The notes beneath the pieces are model-generated. The model made no database searches, was not told the origin of the DNA, and saw only the letters and a program-made list of their open reading frames with translations. Positions 8,755 through 18,522 of a DNA stretch of 33,762 bases are shown here, in pieces (the stretch's first letter is position 1; each line of letters opens with the position of its first letter). Origin of the DNA: an uncultured Parabacteroides sp. (GTDB lineage Bacteria; Bacteroidota; Bacteroidia; Bacteroidales; Tannerellaceae); the NCBI GenBank assembly GCA_949298575.1, contig CASFXH010000050.1, positions 1 through 33,762 of the forward strand. The letters are read 5' to 3'. A program made the position numbers and the translations under genes.

Positions 8755-10183
8755 AAAATTCTTTTTCCAACAACAACGCGTCCAATAAAGCCGTGGCGAT
8801 CTCCTTGCCGCCCCGGAAGCCCAAATGGGTGTAATCCTTGCTCGCCCAATTCCGCTCCACATAGCGGGCCATGCTATTCACGCCCCCCATCGCCCCGAAC
8901 AGGTTCCAAAAGGCGATACCAGTCTGCCGGGCCACCTGCCTTTGCGTATAAAGCAAGGAAAGCACCGCGGGCATCGTCTCGAATTGGCCATTGACCATCC
9001 GGCTCCGGTCCGACACGCCGATCAAGAGGACATCCGTCTCGGGGAAACAAGCCTTCACGTGGCGCACCACTTGACGCATCCGATGGCCATACCAATCGTA
9101 GCGCATGATCGTATCGCTCACGACGTTCAATCCGTATTGCAAGATAATCAGGTCATAAGGTCGCACTTTCGCCAACTCGCGGCAACGGACCGAATCCATA
9201 CGGTCGAGCACCATCCCCGAATTGCCGCGCAAGGAATAATTATCGACCACGACCCCTCGCTCGCTCTCCATGACGGTTCCCAAAACCTCCAAGCTATCCG
9301 CCCCGTCGAATTGGAGGGTCATCCGCTGGAAAGGCCGCGCATGGATGACCCGCTCCGCGATGACTTCCGTCGGAGGCAAGTCGAGGGATAGCGTATCCGT
9401 GGATTGGTCGGCCACATAGCGCACACGGGCCCGGTGGTTCCGCTCATAAAGCAGTTTCAGGGAAGAAGGCTGGGGCATTTTCGTATAAGTATCGTTCGCG
9501 TCGATCAGGACACGGGGGGTCGACTCGGCTTGGGGGCGGAAAATCTGGCCGGAAAACGTGAACAAATGTCGCGCCGTGTCGAGCATGGAGATCGTCTCCC
9601 AGCCCTCGCCTTCCTGCTTCACCGTAGGGCGGAAACGGGCCGCCACCGAATTGACCGGCACGAACCCCACGCCATTTCCCCCAAACAGGCGCTGCAAGGC
9701 GGCCCGGAAATCGGCCACCAGGATATCGCCCTCGATGAAAGAATCGCCCAAGAACGCGATCCGCACGGGCCGATCCATCGTATCCCGCTCCCGAAGGGCG
9801 GCGAAAAAGTGACGAAGGCCTATATGCCCTATCGAATAATCCTCAATATGAAGCCCCAAGGAATCCGCCCCGCGCACGGCGTAGAGCGTCTGGTAAAGCG
9901 AGTCGCGCAAGGCTAACGCGGCCGAGTCGAGACCGGCCTCCCGCTGGAGGGAATCGCGCGCCAACGCGGAGTCGATCTGGAACGTATCCGGCTCCTCCTC
10001 CAGCTTCAGGCGCAACGAGTCGAGGTCGAACCGAGGCTCCTCCACCTTGAAATCCGACAAGAGATCCACCCGTTTAACCCGATACCCCCCGATCGTCTCC
10101 GGAAGGAAATACATGCCTGCGCAAAACAGCAGCGTCAACCCCAACAGGGCGATCAACCGCCCCAATCCACTTCTATCGCTCAT
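8726..10183 (-). CDS. Membrane-anchored SGNH-type protein, first gene of the acylation operon
   Basis: A 485-aa protein with one N-terminal membrane segment (about 9-28) and a long acidic region (about 40-110) before the catalytic domain. Block I is FLGDSF with Ser148, a block III-like QYGLN holds Asn353, and KDYTH gives Asp450 and His453. The topology suggests an inner-membrane anchor with the domain in the periplasm. The start is ATG at 10183; the codon before it is TTG. It differs from the next gene in anchor and spacing, so the two look like old duplicates with separate roles. A TATCTTCG box lies about 34 nt upstream. Confidence 0.85.
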   Translation of the reverse strand: MSDRSGLGRLIALLGLTLLFCAGMYFLPETIGGYRVKRVDLLSDFKVEEPRFDLDSLRLKLEEEPDTFQIDSALARDSLQREAGLDSAALALRDSLYQTLYAVRGADSLGLHIEDYSIGHIGLRHFFAALRERDTMDRPVRIAFLGDSFIEGDILVADFRAALQRLFGGNGVGFVPVNSVAARFRPTVKQEGEGWETISMLDTARHLFTFSGQIFRPQAESTPRVLIDANDTYTKMPQPSSLKLLYERNHRARVRYVADQSTDTLSLDLPPTEVIAERVIHARPFQRMTLQFDGADSLEVLGTVMESERGVVVDNYSLRGNSGMVLDRMDSVRCRELAKVRPYDLIILQYGLNVVSDTIMRYDWYGHRMRQVVRHVKACFPETDVLLIGVSDRSRMVNGQFETMPAVLSLLYTQRQVARQTGIAFWNLFGAMGGVNSMARYVERNWASKDYTHLGFRGGKEIATALLDALLLEKEFYDEVDKRLE

Positions 10184-10216
10184 CAATCACGACTCACTTT
10201 CTGATTTTACCGGGCG

Positions 10217-10224
10217 CGAAGATA
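10217..10224 (-). promoter_or_regulatory. -7 box for the SGNH-SGNH-MBOAT operon
   Basis: The minus strand reads TATCTTCG, a TAnnTTCG match identical to the his box, 34 nt before the ATG at 10183. No good -33 TTTG is visible at the expected spacing. Confidence 0.5.
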
Positions 10225-10279
10225 CGATAAAGTTCTTCATGAGCGTTTCCCCAACGCGTTTTCCCCGAAATCACGCCAT

Positions 10280-10309
10280 TTTGATCTTATGAAGTTTTTT
10301 GTAATTTTG
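10280..10309 (+). promoter_or_regulatory. Promoter of the esterase gene
   Basis: TTTG (10280-10283), an 18-nt spacer and TAATTTTG (10302-10309) match both Bacteroidota consensus boxes, with the same spacing as the his promoter. The ATG follows 25 nt after the -7 box. Confidence 0.7.
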
Positions 10310-10310
10310 A

Positions 10311-11498
<1,188 letters not shown>

Positions 11499-11506
11499 AT
11501 AAGGAA

Positions 11507-11529
11507 CCTCGCGCAGCGGCTGCGCGGGT
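11507..11529 (+). terminator. Hairpin after the esterase gene
   Basis: CGCGCAG (11510-11516) and CTGCGCG (11520-11526) form a perfect 7-bp stem with a 3-nt loop, extended by ACC/GGT with one bulged T. It starts 9 nt after the esterase stop. There is no T run, so termination is only possible; it may be the first member of the repeat array. Confidence 0.4.
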
Positions 11530-11563
11530 CGTCCAAACACTATGGCTACCTTCACGCGACTCC

Positions 11564-11860
11564 TGCGGAAGCCGTCCAAGCCCTTGGATGCCTTCCGCAG
11601 CCCATGCGCGAGCCGTCAAAGCCCTTGGACAGGCCGCGCACCACATGCGCGAGCCGGCAAAGCGGTTGGACAAGCCGCGCACCCCATGCGCAAGCCGTCA
11701 AAGCGATTGGACAAGCCGCGCACTGCGCGAGCCGTCAAAGCCCTTGGACAGGCCGCGCACCTCATGCGCGAGCCGTTAGAGCGCTTTGACAAGCCGCGCA
11801 CGCCATGCGCGAGCCGTTAGAGCGCTTTGGCAAGCCGCGCACGCCATGCGCGACGCTCCA
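11564..11860. repeat. Tandem array of ~41-bp foldable repeats
   Basis: The 421-nt gap between the esterase and cobQ holds a leading imperfect palindrome (11564-11599: arms TGCGGAAG/CTTCCGCA, inner TCCAAG/CTTGGA). Direct units then begin at the CATGCGCG-like motif at 11603, 11644, 11685, about 11723, 11763, 11804 and 11845 (last one partial). The spacing is 41 bp except for a shortened pair at 11685-11762. Within units, TGCGCG(A)GCC near one end faces GGC(C)GCGCA near the other, so each unit can fold by itself. The middle drifts between units (TCAAAGCCCTTGGAC versus TTAGAGCGCTTTGAC). There are no unique spacers. Frames through it are all low-complexity repeat translations, so I see no gene. 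Confidence 0.85.
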
Positions 11861-11890
11861 AGGCGGCAAAGTCAGTCGATTATTTTTTCT

Positions 11891-11898
11891 TACCTTCG
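11891..11898 (+). promoter_or_regulatory. -7 box for cobQ
   Basis: TACCTTCG matches TAnnTTCG and lies 22 nt before the ATG at 11921, just past the end of the repeat array. Confidence 0.5.
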
Positions 11899-11920
11899 CG
11901 AGCGATAAATAAAACGATCA

Positions 11921-13414
11921 ATGCTCGAGAAACATCTTTTGAAACCGATCATGTTCGTCGGGACCTGTTCCGACGCGGGAAAAAGCGTGCTCAACGCCGC
12001 CTTCTGCCGCATTTTCAAGCAAGATGGCTACCATCCGGCTCCCTTCAAGGCGCAAAACATGTCGCTCAACTCCTACTCGACGCTCGAGGGCGGGGAAATG
12101 GGGCGGGCGCAAGTGACCCAAGCCGAGGCGTGCGGCCTCGAACCACATACGGACATGAACCCGATCCTCCTGAAACCGACCCAGCACACGCTTTCGCAAG
12201 TCATCCTCAACGGCCGCCCCGTCGGGAACTTCTCGGCGAAGGAATATTTCAACGAGACGGAGCGGAAGGAGCGACTTTTCGAAGAGGCCCTCGCGGCGTT
12301 CCATCGCTTGGCCGGGAAATACAACCCCATCGTGCTGGAAGGGGCGGGAAGCGTTTCCGAACTGAACTTGCGCGACCGCGACATCACGAACCTCCGCATG
12401 GCCGAGGCCGCCGGCGCGGCGACCTACCTCGTGGCGGACATCGACCGGGGCGGCGTCTTCGGCTCGGTCTATGGCACCGTCGCCCTGCTCAGGCCCCACG
12501 AGCGGGCGTTGATGAAAGGCATCCTCGTCAATAAGTTCCGGGGAGATCAATCGCTGTTCGACGAGGGGCGGAAGATGCTTGAGGAATTGACGGGGCTACC
12601 CGTCGTCGGTGTCATTCCCTACTTCGAGGACATCCACATCGAGGCGGAAGACTCGGTCGCCCTCGAGCGGAAAAACCAGGCCATCGAGGCGGGGAAAATC
12701 AATGTCGCCGTGGTCCGGTTGCGGAAAATGTCGAATTTCACGGACTTCGACGCGATGGAGCTTGACCCGCGCTTCAACGTCCTCTACACGGACCAACCGG
12801 AAACACTCCGGAAAGCCGACATCATCCTCCTGCCCGGCACGAAAAACACCTTGGCCGACCTGCGAGAAATCCGGCGGCGGGGAATCGCCCAGGCCATTCT
12901 CGAAGCCTACGGATCAGGAAAGAAAATCATCGGGATCTGTGGCGGCTACCAAATGATGGGCACGCTGGTCGAGGACCCGGCGCGGGTGGAAGGCGATATC
13001 GAGGCGCTTCCGGGCCTTGGCCTCCTGCCCCAAACCACCCGCATCGAGGGCGAGAAGACCACACGGCAAGACCGCTTCCGCTTCCTGCCCCAAGCGAGCG
13101 CCCACGAGTGCCGGGGGTATGAGATCCACATGGGGACCACCTGCCTCGTCGATGGGGCCAAGCCCTCACCCGTCGCCCGGCTGAGCGACGGACGCGAGGA
13201 TGGCTACTACCTGAACGGGCGGTGTTGGGGCTGCTATTTGCATGGGATACTCGACAATCCCATCGTCCTGGACCATCTGGCGGAAGGCTTTGAAAACCCC
13301 AAGGAGTCCACCTTCGACTACGCCACTTTCAAGGACACGCAATATGACAAATTGGCCGCCTTGGTCCGCGAGAACGTAGACATGAATTACATTTACCAAA
13401 CCCTCCAACCCTAG
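11921..13414 (+). CDS. cobQ: Cobyric acid synthase
   Basis: A glutamine-dependent amidotransferase that amidates side chains b, d, e and g of the corrin ring in cobalamin synthesis. At 497 aa it is the usual length. The N-terminal ATP-binding domain opens with FVGTCSDAGKS (12-21), followed by PFKAQNMSLNSY (41-52), a family hallmark. The C-terminal class I glutaminase domain has the nucleophile Cys340 in GICGGYQ and His441 in YLHGILDN. No other cob gene lies in the window, so it is isolated from its pathway here. Its TAG stop is directly followed by the ATG of the PAP2 gene, which implies one transcript. Confidence 0.96.
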   Translation: MLEKHLLKPIMFVGTCSDAGKSVLNAAFCRIFKQDGYHPAPFKAQNMSLNSYSTLEGGEMGRAQVTQAEACGLEPHTDMNPILLKPTQHTLSQVILNGRPVGNFSAKEYFNETERKERLFEEALAAFHRLAGKYNPIVLEGAGSVSELNLRDRDITNLRMAEAAGAATYLVADIDRGGVFGSVYGTVALLRPHERALMKGILVNKFRGDQSLFDEGRKMLEELTGLPVVGVIPYFEDIHIEAEDSVALERKNQAIEAGKINVAVVRLRKMSNFTDFDAMELDPRFNVLYTDQPETLRKADIILLPGTKNTLADLREIRRRGIAQAILEAYGSGKKIIGICGGYQMMGTLVEDPARVEGDIEALPGLGLLPQTTRIEGEKTTRQDRFRFLPQASAHECRGYEIHMGTTCLVDGAKPSPVARLSDGREDGYYLNGRCWGCYLHGILDNPIVLDHLAEGFENPKESTFDYATFKDTQYDKLAALVRENVDMNYIYQTLQP

Positions 13415-14761
13415 ATGAGACCCACGCCGCCCAAGTCACTTGCCCGCTGGACGACGATCGTCCTCTTGTCCCTGTTCAGCTACGCCGTCGCGGGGCAATC
13501 CCTCGCGCCCCTCGCCACCGACACGACCTATCTGGGCCACACGATGGCGGGAAAGACACGGCTGATCGACAAGATCACGACGACAAAGGCGTTCCAGATC
13601 TCCCGCGTCGGCGTCCCCTTGATCATTGGAGGATTGATCATCAAGGGTGAGGATGAGCACTTCCGCTTCCTGCGCAACACCTATACGCCCGACTTGAAAT
13701 TTCCCTACGACGACTACATCACCTTGGTGCCCCTCGCCACGACGCTAGGCTTGAAGATCGCCGGCGTCAAGGGCCGGAGCTCGTGGGGCAGGATGCTCGT
13801 CTCCGACGCCTTCTCGGCCGCCTTGGTCGCCATCTCCGTCAATTCCTTGAAATATTCGCTCAAGGTCAGAAGGCCCGACGGGACGAAGCGGAATTCCTTC
13901 CCCTCGGGGCATACGGCCGTCGCCTTCATGAGCGCGACCATGCTGCACAAGGAATATGGCCTCACGCGAAGCCCTTGGTTCAGTATCGGCGCCTATGCCT
14001 ACGCGACGGGCATCGGCCTCTCCCGCATCCTGAACAACCGGCATTGGGTCTCCGATGTCATGGCCGGAGCGGGCTTTGGCATCCTCTCCACCGAACTGGG
14101 TTACTTCCTTGCCGACCTGATTTTCAAGGACCGAGGGCTACAGAGCCCGCTTCTCGATTTTTCCGACTATGATTTCCAGCGTCCACCTTCCTTCTTCGGG
14201 CTTCATATGGGTTTCAACCTCCTACCCACCCCCATTACCCTGCCCAATGGCATTCGCCTGACAACCACCGCTGGCAGCTCGGCCGGATTCGAGGGCGCAT
14301 GGTTCGCGAACCGTTTCATCGGTATCGGTGGACGTCTTTCCGCCGCCAGCCTTCCCCTCTACCCTAGCGAATCCGATCTGGAAATCCAGCTGGACCCCCT
14401 CAGCGTCCTCTCGGGAAGCGTCGGAGCCTATTTCTCCTATCCCGTAGCGAATTATTTCCTGATCGGGGGCAAATGCCTCGTCGGCGGAAGCTATTTCCTC
14501 AAGAACACGATCACCAACCCCGCGAACGAACAAGCAGAAGAGCTTAAAATCGCGGAAATAGACGATTTTTTCGGGGCGAACCTCATCACGGGAGCTTCCG
14601 TCACCTGCGCGCTGAAGCCCCAACTGGGTATCCGTCTCTTTTTCGATTACAACCTCAATCCCATTCGTTTGGAAATGGAAGAAAACGCCGTCTCTTATAC
14701 GGGCAAGCGTCAATGGCTCCATTCCATGACCCTCGGCGGCTCCATCAACGTCATGTTTTGA
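13415..14761 (+). CDS. PAP2 phosphatase fused to a probable outer-membrane beta-barrel domain
   Basis: A 448-aa protein with an N-terminal signal or anchor (about 13-27). The PAP2 phosphatase signature is complete: KYSLKVRRP (Lys146, Arg153, Pro154), PSGH (163-166, His166) and SRILNNRHWVSD (Arg204, His210, Asp214). From about residue 258 the protein changes. It shows alternating aromatic and small residues in strand-like stretches (FFGLHMGFNLLP, then GGRLSAAS, SVGAYFSY, LGIRLFFDYNL) and ends in Phe, typical of a beta-barrel. Such phosphatases act on lipid phosphates, including lipid A or undecaprenyl-PP. The C-terminal part suggests outer-membrane location, which is inferred. It abuts cobQ with no gap, but no functional link is evident. 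Confidence 0.85.
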   Translation: MRPTPPKSLARWTTIVLLSLFSYAVAGQSLAPLATDTTYLGHTMAGKTRLIDKITTTKAFQISRVGVPLIIGGLIIKGEDEHFRFLRNTYTPDLKFPYDDYITLVPLATTLGLKIAGVKGRSSWGRMLVSDAFSAALVAISVNSLKYSLKVRRPDGTKRNSFPSGHTAVAFMSATMLHKEYGLTRSPWFSIGAYAYATGIGLSRILNNRHWVSDVMAGAGFGILSTELGYFLADLIFKDRGLQSPLLDFSDYDFQRPPSFFGLHMGFNLLPTPITLPNGIRLTTTAGSSAGFEGAWFANRFIGIGGRLSAASLPLYPSESDLEIQLDPLSVLSGSVGAYFSYPVANYFLIGGKCLVGGSYFLKNTITNPANEQAEELKIAEIDDFFGANLITGASVTCALKPQLGIRLFFDYNLNPIRLEMEENAVSYTGKRQWLHSMTLGGSINVMF

Positions 14762-14857
14762 TGCGCATTTTAACGCATAATCCGTAATTTGGGTAATTTC
14801 TCTTCCCTTTTCCCGCCCTAATTTTACGGCATCCTAAAACTCAAATTATCTAATAAG

Positions 14858-15403
14858 ATGAAAAGATTCGGATTCATGATCATGATGGCCGCGATCGCAT
14901 GCTTCGCGACCTACGCGCAAGATGGCGCCGGAACAAAAGGAAAAAGTTTAGTCGCTTATTTCTCAGCGACAGGAAACACGGAAAAGGTGGCCCAAACCAT
15001 CGCCTCCGTAACGGGCGCGGACCTTTTAAAGATCCAGCCCGAGAAAACGTACTCATCCGCCGACTTGGATTGGCATGACAAGTCCTCGCGCAGCAGCGTC
15101 GAGATGAACGACCCGAAAGCCCGCCCCGCGTTGAGCCCCAACGCCAAGAATCCCGCGGAGTATGAGACCATCTACTTGGGTTTCCCGATCTGGTGGGACC
15201 AAGCGCCGCGAGTCATCAACACCTTCTTGGAAAGCGCCGACTTTTCCGGGAAAACGGTCATCCCTTTCGCCACGTCAGGCAGCAGCTCGATCAACAACGC
15301 GGCGCGAGAGCTCCAAAAGACCTATCCCAATATCAAATGGGGAAAAGCGAAATTAATGAATGGCGCGACGGAAAACGACATCAAGAGTTGGGTTAACCAA
15401 TAA
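14858..15403 (+). CDS. Exported flavodoxin-like protein
   Basis: A 181-aa protein with a clear signal peptide (1 to about 20, CFATYAQD) followed by a flavodoxin domain. The FMN phosphate loop is SATGNT (36-41), after the strand KSLVAYF. Later stretches YLGFPIWWDQAPRV and IPFATSGSSS fit the flavin-contacting loops. Flavodoxins are normally cytoplasmic electron carriers, so export points to a periplasmic or surface role, perhaps electron transfer or FMN-dependent reduction, which is unproven. A possible TAATTTTA box lies at 14819-14826 (one mismatch to TAnnTTTG). The gene ends just before a hairpin shared with panB. Confidence 0.88.
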   Translation: MKRFGFMIMMAAIACFATYAQDGAGTKGKSLVAYFSATGNTEKVAQTIASVTGADLLKIQPEKTYSSADLDWHDKSSRSSVEMNDPKARPALSPNAKNPAEYETIYLGFPIWWDQAPRVINTFLESADFSGKTVIPFATSGSSSINNAARELQKTYPNIKWGKAKLMNGATENDIKSWVNQ

Positions 15404-15414
15404 GCCCCAAAAAC

Positions 15415-15454
15415 AAACGCGGGCTCCCAGAACACCATCCGGGAACCCGCGTTT
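15415..15454. terminator. Terminator between flavodoxin and panB
   Basis: AAACGCGGGCTCCC (15415-15428) faces GGGAACCCGCGTTT (15441-15454): 14 bp with one mismatch, 12-nt loop. On the minus strand the stem is followed by a T-rich tail (GTTTTTGG), so it best serves panB; the plus-strand side has a shorter T run. It sits between two convergent genes. Confidence 0.8.
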
Positions 15455-15473
15455 AACCATCATGAAACACTTA

Positions 15474-16295
15474 TCAATATTGCTCTTTCTCGTTCGGGAA
15501 ATCGCCCGACTTCACGTCTTCGATATAGGCCTGAACGCCACGGGTAATCTCCTCACCCAAATTCGCGTATCGCCGTAAGAAACGAGGCGAGAAACCTTGA
15601 TTGATGCCCAACATGTCGTGCATCACGAGGACTTGCCCATCGACGCCGCCACCCGCGCCAATCCCTATGACAGGAATCGCCAACTCGGAAGCGACCCGTG
15701 CGGCCAACGTCGCCGGAATCTTCTCCAGCACCAAAGAAAAACAGCCGATCTCTTGCAACAAACGAGCGTCTTCGACCAATTTCTTCGCCTCAGCCTCTTC
15801 CCTCGCCCGAACCGTATAAGTACCGAACTTATTGATCGATTGCGGAGTCAAGCCTAAATGCCCCATCACCGGAATGCCCGCGCAAAGAATCCGCTCGATC
15901 GACTCCCGGACTTCCGCGCCACCTTCCAATTTGATACAATCCGCATGAGTCTCTTTCATGACCCGAATCGCGGACGCCAACGCTTCTTTAGAATTTCCTT
16001 GATATGTCCCGAAAGGCAGATCAACCACCACCAACGCTCGCTTGACAGCCTTCACGACCGACTTCCCATGGTAGATCATTTGATCCAACGTAATCGGTAA
16101 CGTCGTCACATTACCAGCCATGACATTCGAGGCGGAATCGCCCACCAAAATCACGTCCATCCCCGCCTGATCGATCAATTTCGCCATCGAATAATCGTAG
16201 GCGGTCAACATGGAAATCTTCTCTCCACGCTGTTTCATCTCAAACAGACGGTGAGTCGTAACTTTCCGGTTATCATCTAATTTCGCTACAGACAT
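15474..16295 (-). CDS. panB: 3-methyl-2-oxobutanoate hydroxymethyltransferase
   Basis: This enzyme transfers a hydroxymethyl group from methylene-THF to 2-oxoisovalerate, giving ketopantoate for pantothenate and CoA. At 273 aa it has the family length. Recognisable parts are the metal-binding VGDS (Asp53), VDLPFG (Asp92), KLEGG (about 122-126), GHLGLTPQS (145-153) and the catalytic Glu191 in LVLEKIP. It is a single gene with its own -7 box, downstream of and in the same direction as htpG, and it ends at a strong hairpin. Confidence 0.96.
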   Translation of the reverse strand: MSVAKLDDNRKVTTHRLFEMKQRGEKISMLTAYDYSMAKLIDQAGMDVILVGDSASNVMAGNVTTLPITLDQMIYHGKSVVKAVKRALVVVDLPFGTYQGNSKEALASAIRVMKETHADCIKLEGGAEVRESIERILCAGIPVMGHLGLTPQSINKFGTYTVRAREEAEAKKLVEDARLLQEIGCFSLVLEKIPATLAARVASELAIPVIGIGAGGGVDGQVLVMHDMLGINQGFSPRFLRRYANLGEEITRGVQAYIEDVKSGDFPNEKEQY

Positions 16296-16321
16296 TGCTT
16301 TATGTTTTTAAATTTCGCCCG

Positions 16322-16329
16322 CGAAAATA
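16322..16329 (-). promoter_or_regulatory. -7 box for panB
   Basis: The minus strand reads TATTTTCG (TAnnTTCG), 26 nt before the ATG at 16295 and 14 nt after the htpG stop. Confidence 0.5.
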
Positions 16330-16343
16330 CGGATAATTCCGCA

Positions 16344-18395
16344 TTATCCTATCATTTCCACACTACGCTTGATGAAGCGGCTCAACGCTTCGCCTTTCAG
16401 CATTCCGTTGCCCAACAAGGCCAAATCGATCAACTGGCTTACGAGGTTATTGCCCTTCGCGTAATCATCCAAGACTTTATCGCGCTGACTACGCAACTCG
16501 TCGAGCTTATGATTCGTATTCGTCATATCCTCTTTTTCTTCAGCCGTGATCTCTTCCTCTTTCTTCTTGTTTTGGGCCTCACGCAAATCCGCTTGGCGAG
16601 CTTCCCAACCTTTGATATCGGCCAGGATCGGCTTCAAGGTCTCCGCGCAAGCGGCTTCCTCGTCCGTCAAGACCTTCTTGATCAAGGCGTGGTCCGTATT
16701 CAAGACAAAATTGAAGCTATCCGGCATCTCCCCATAGAACGACATGCCCGGCTGCATCGCCGACATATCCCGCATCCGGCGCATATATTCCCCTTGCGTC
16801 AGAAGCACCGGATTCGCGCTCTCGCCCAAAGCCTCGAAGGTCACATAAAACTCAGTCTTCTCCACTTTCGGCATCTGGCTCTTGAAGACCTCGCGCAACG
16901 CATTTTTCTGATCCTCATCCAACTTCACCTCATTCGCGTCGGCCTTACGGATCAAGTTGTCGATCGTATCGCTATCCACACGGACAAAGCGGCTCTTCTC
17001 AAACTTCTGCTCCAACTGGCCAATCGCGTGCACATCCAGCTGGCCATTCATTTCCAATACGCTGTAGCCTTTATCTTTCGCCGCCTGGATATAGCTGTAT
17101 TGCTCGTCCTTGTTCGTGGTATAAAGATAGACCAACGTACCGTCCTTATCGGTTTGGTTGTCCTTGATCAGGGTCTTATATTCATCCAGCGTAAAGTATT
17201 TTCCTTCCACGTCCTTCACCAACGCGAACTTTACCGCCCGATCGTAGAACTTATCCTCGGTCAGCATACCATATTGGATAAAGAGCTTCAAGCTATCCCA
17301 CTTCTCCTCGAACTGCGGACGGTCGGTCTTGAAGATCTCTTCCAACCGATCGGCCACTTTCTTCGTGATATGGCTGGAAATCTTCTTCACGTTCTGATCG
17401 CTTTGCAGATAGGAACGAGAGACATTCAACGGGATATCCGGCGAGTCGAGCACGCCGTGCAACAAGGTCAGGAACTCGGGCACGATCCCCTCCACGGAAT
17501 CGGTCACGAACACTTGGTTGCAATACAATTGAATCTTATTCCGATGCAAATCCAAGTTGCTCTTGATACGCGGGAAATAAAGGATACCCGTCAAGTTGAA
17601 CGGATAATCCACGTTCAAATGGATCCAGAACAACGGCTCCTCGCTCATCGGATAAAGATCTTGATAGAACTTCTTATAATCCTCATCCTTCAGCTCGGAC
17701 GGTTTGCGCACCCAAGCCGGCTTCGTGTCGTTGATGATGTTGTCCTCTTCCGTATCGACATATTTCCCGTCTTTCCATTCTTGCTTTTTCCCGAACGCGA
17801 TCGGAATGGGGAGGAAGCGGCAGTACTTCGTCAGCAACCCACTGATTTTCTCCTTATTCAAGAAATCCTTATTCTCGTCGTCTATATAAAGGATGATATC
17901 CGTACCCCGGTCGGCCTTTTCCGTCTCCTCCATCGTGTATTCCGGCGTGCCATCGCAACTCCATTTCATGGCGACCGCGCCTTCTTTGTACGATTTTGTC
18001 ACGATCTCCACTTTCTTCGAGACCATGAAGGAAGAGTAGAAACCCAAACCGAAATGACCGATAATGGAAGCGGCGTCATTCTTGTATTTCTTGACGAACT
18101 CCTCGGCTCCCGAGAAAGCGATCTGGTTAATGTATTTATCGATCTCCTCCGCCGTCATGCCAATACCCCGGTCGGATATCGTGATGGTCTGGTCATCAAA
18201 CTTGACCCGGACGGTCAAATCGCCCATCTCGCCCTTAAACTCGCCGACCGACGACAAAGTCTTCAACTTCTGCGTCGCGTCAACCGCGTTCGACACCAAT
18301 TCACGAAGGAAAATCTCGTGGTCACTGTACAAAAACTTCTTGATGATCGGGAATATGTTCTCCGATGTTACTCCAATGTTTCCTTTAGCGCTCAT
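16344..18395 (-). CDS. htpG: Hsp90-family molecular chaperone
   Basis: A 683-aa bacterial Hsp90, an ATP-driven dimeric chaperone of the cytoplasm. The N-terminal GHKL ATPase site has Glu31, Asn36 and Asp39 in RELVSNAVDA, and DRGIGM (75-80). The middle segment includes GILYFPR and the SRSYLQSD stretch typical of the catalytic-loop arginine region. The length exceeds E. coli HtpG (~624 aa), as in Bacteroidota relatives, and a charged helical segment with many K/E lies near 600-640. It is transcribed alone. I find no CIRCE-like element upstream and only a weak -7 candidate (TATTTGCG near 18454-18461). Confidence 0.97.
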   Translation of the reverse strand: MSAKGNIGVTSENIFPIIKKFLYSDHEIFLRELVSNAVDATQKLKTLSSVGEFKGEMGDLTVRVKFDDQTITISDRGIGMTAEEIDKYINQIAFSGAEEFVKKYKNDAASIIGHFGLGFYSSFMVSKKVEIVTKSYKEGAVAMKWSCDGTPEYTMEETEKADRGTDIILYIDDENKDFLNKEKISGLLTKYCRFLPIPIAFGKKQEWKDGKYVDTEEDNIINDTKPAWVRKPSELKDEDYKKFYQDLYPMSEEPLFWIHLNVDYPFNLTGILYFPRIKSNLDLHRNKIQLYCNQVFVTDSVEGIVPEFLTLLHGVLDSPDIPLNVSRSYLQSDQNVKKISSHITKKVADRLEEIFKTDRPQFEEKWDSLKLFIQYGMLTEDKFYDRAVKFALVKDVEGKYFTLDEYKTLIKDNQTDKDGTLVYLYTTNKDEQYSYIQAAKDKGYSVLEMNGQLDVHAIGQLEQKFEKSRFVRVDSDTIDNLIRKADANEVKLDEDQKNALREVFKSQMPKVEKTEFYVTFEALGESANPVLLTQGEYMRRMRDMSAMQPGMSFYGEMPDSFNFVLNTDHALIKKVLTDEEAACAETLKPILADIKGWEARQADLREAQNKKKEEEITAEEKEDMTNTNHKLDELRSQRDKVLDDYAKGNNLVSQLIDLALLGNGMLKGEALSRFIKRSVEMIG

Positions 18396-18522
18396 ATTTT
18401 TTCTTTTTTATTGATCACATGAATAATCTACCTAAACACAATCTTTTTTGCCTTATCGCAAATACCTCAAAAACCATCTTCCCTCGAACAAACACAATGC
18501 CAAACCGAGTCCACACGACAAA

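Noticed and set aside
8755-8862. N-terminal extension of the second SGNH protein
   Set aside because: It lies inside the upstream SGNH gene and hides the signal peptide that begins at 8754.
11542-11820. Repeat-protein ORFs across the 41-bp array, on both strands
   Set aside because: Several overlapping frames are open only because the DNA is repetitive and GC-rich. They have no start context, no relatives that I recognise and low-complexity Arg/Pro/Ser composition.
11603-11860. CRISPR array
   Set aside because: Units are contiguous and similar along their whole length, with no unique spacers of regular size, and no cas gene lies nearby.
16302-18422. 706-aa plus-strand ORF opposite htpG
   Set aside because: It mirrors htpG in antisense. 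Composition is typical of shadow frames, and the opposite strand carries unmistakable Hsp90 motifs.
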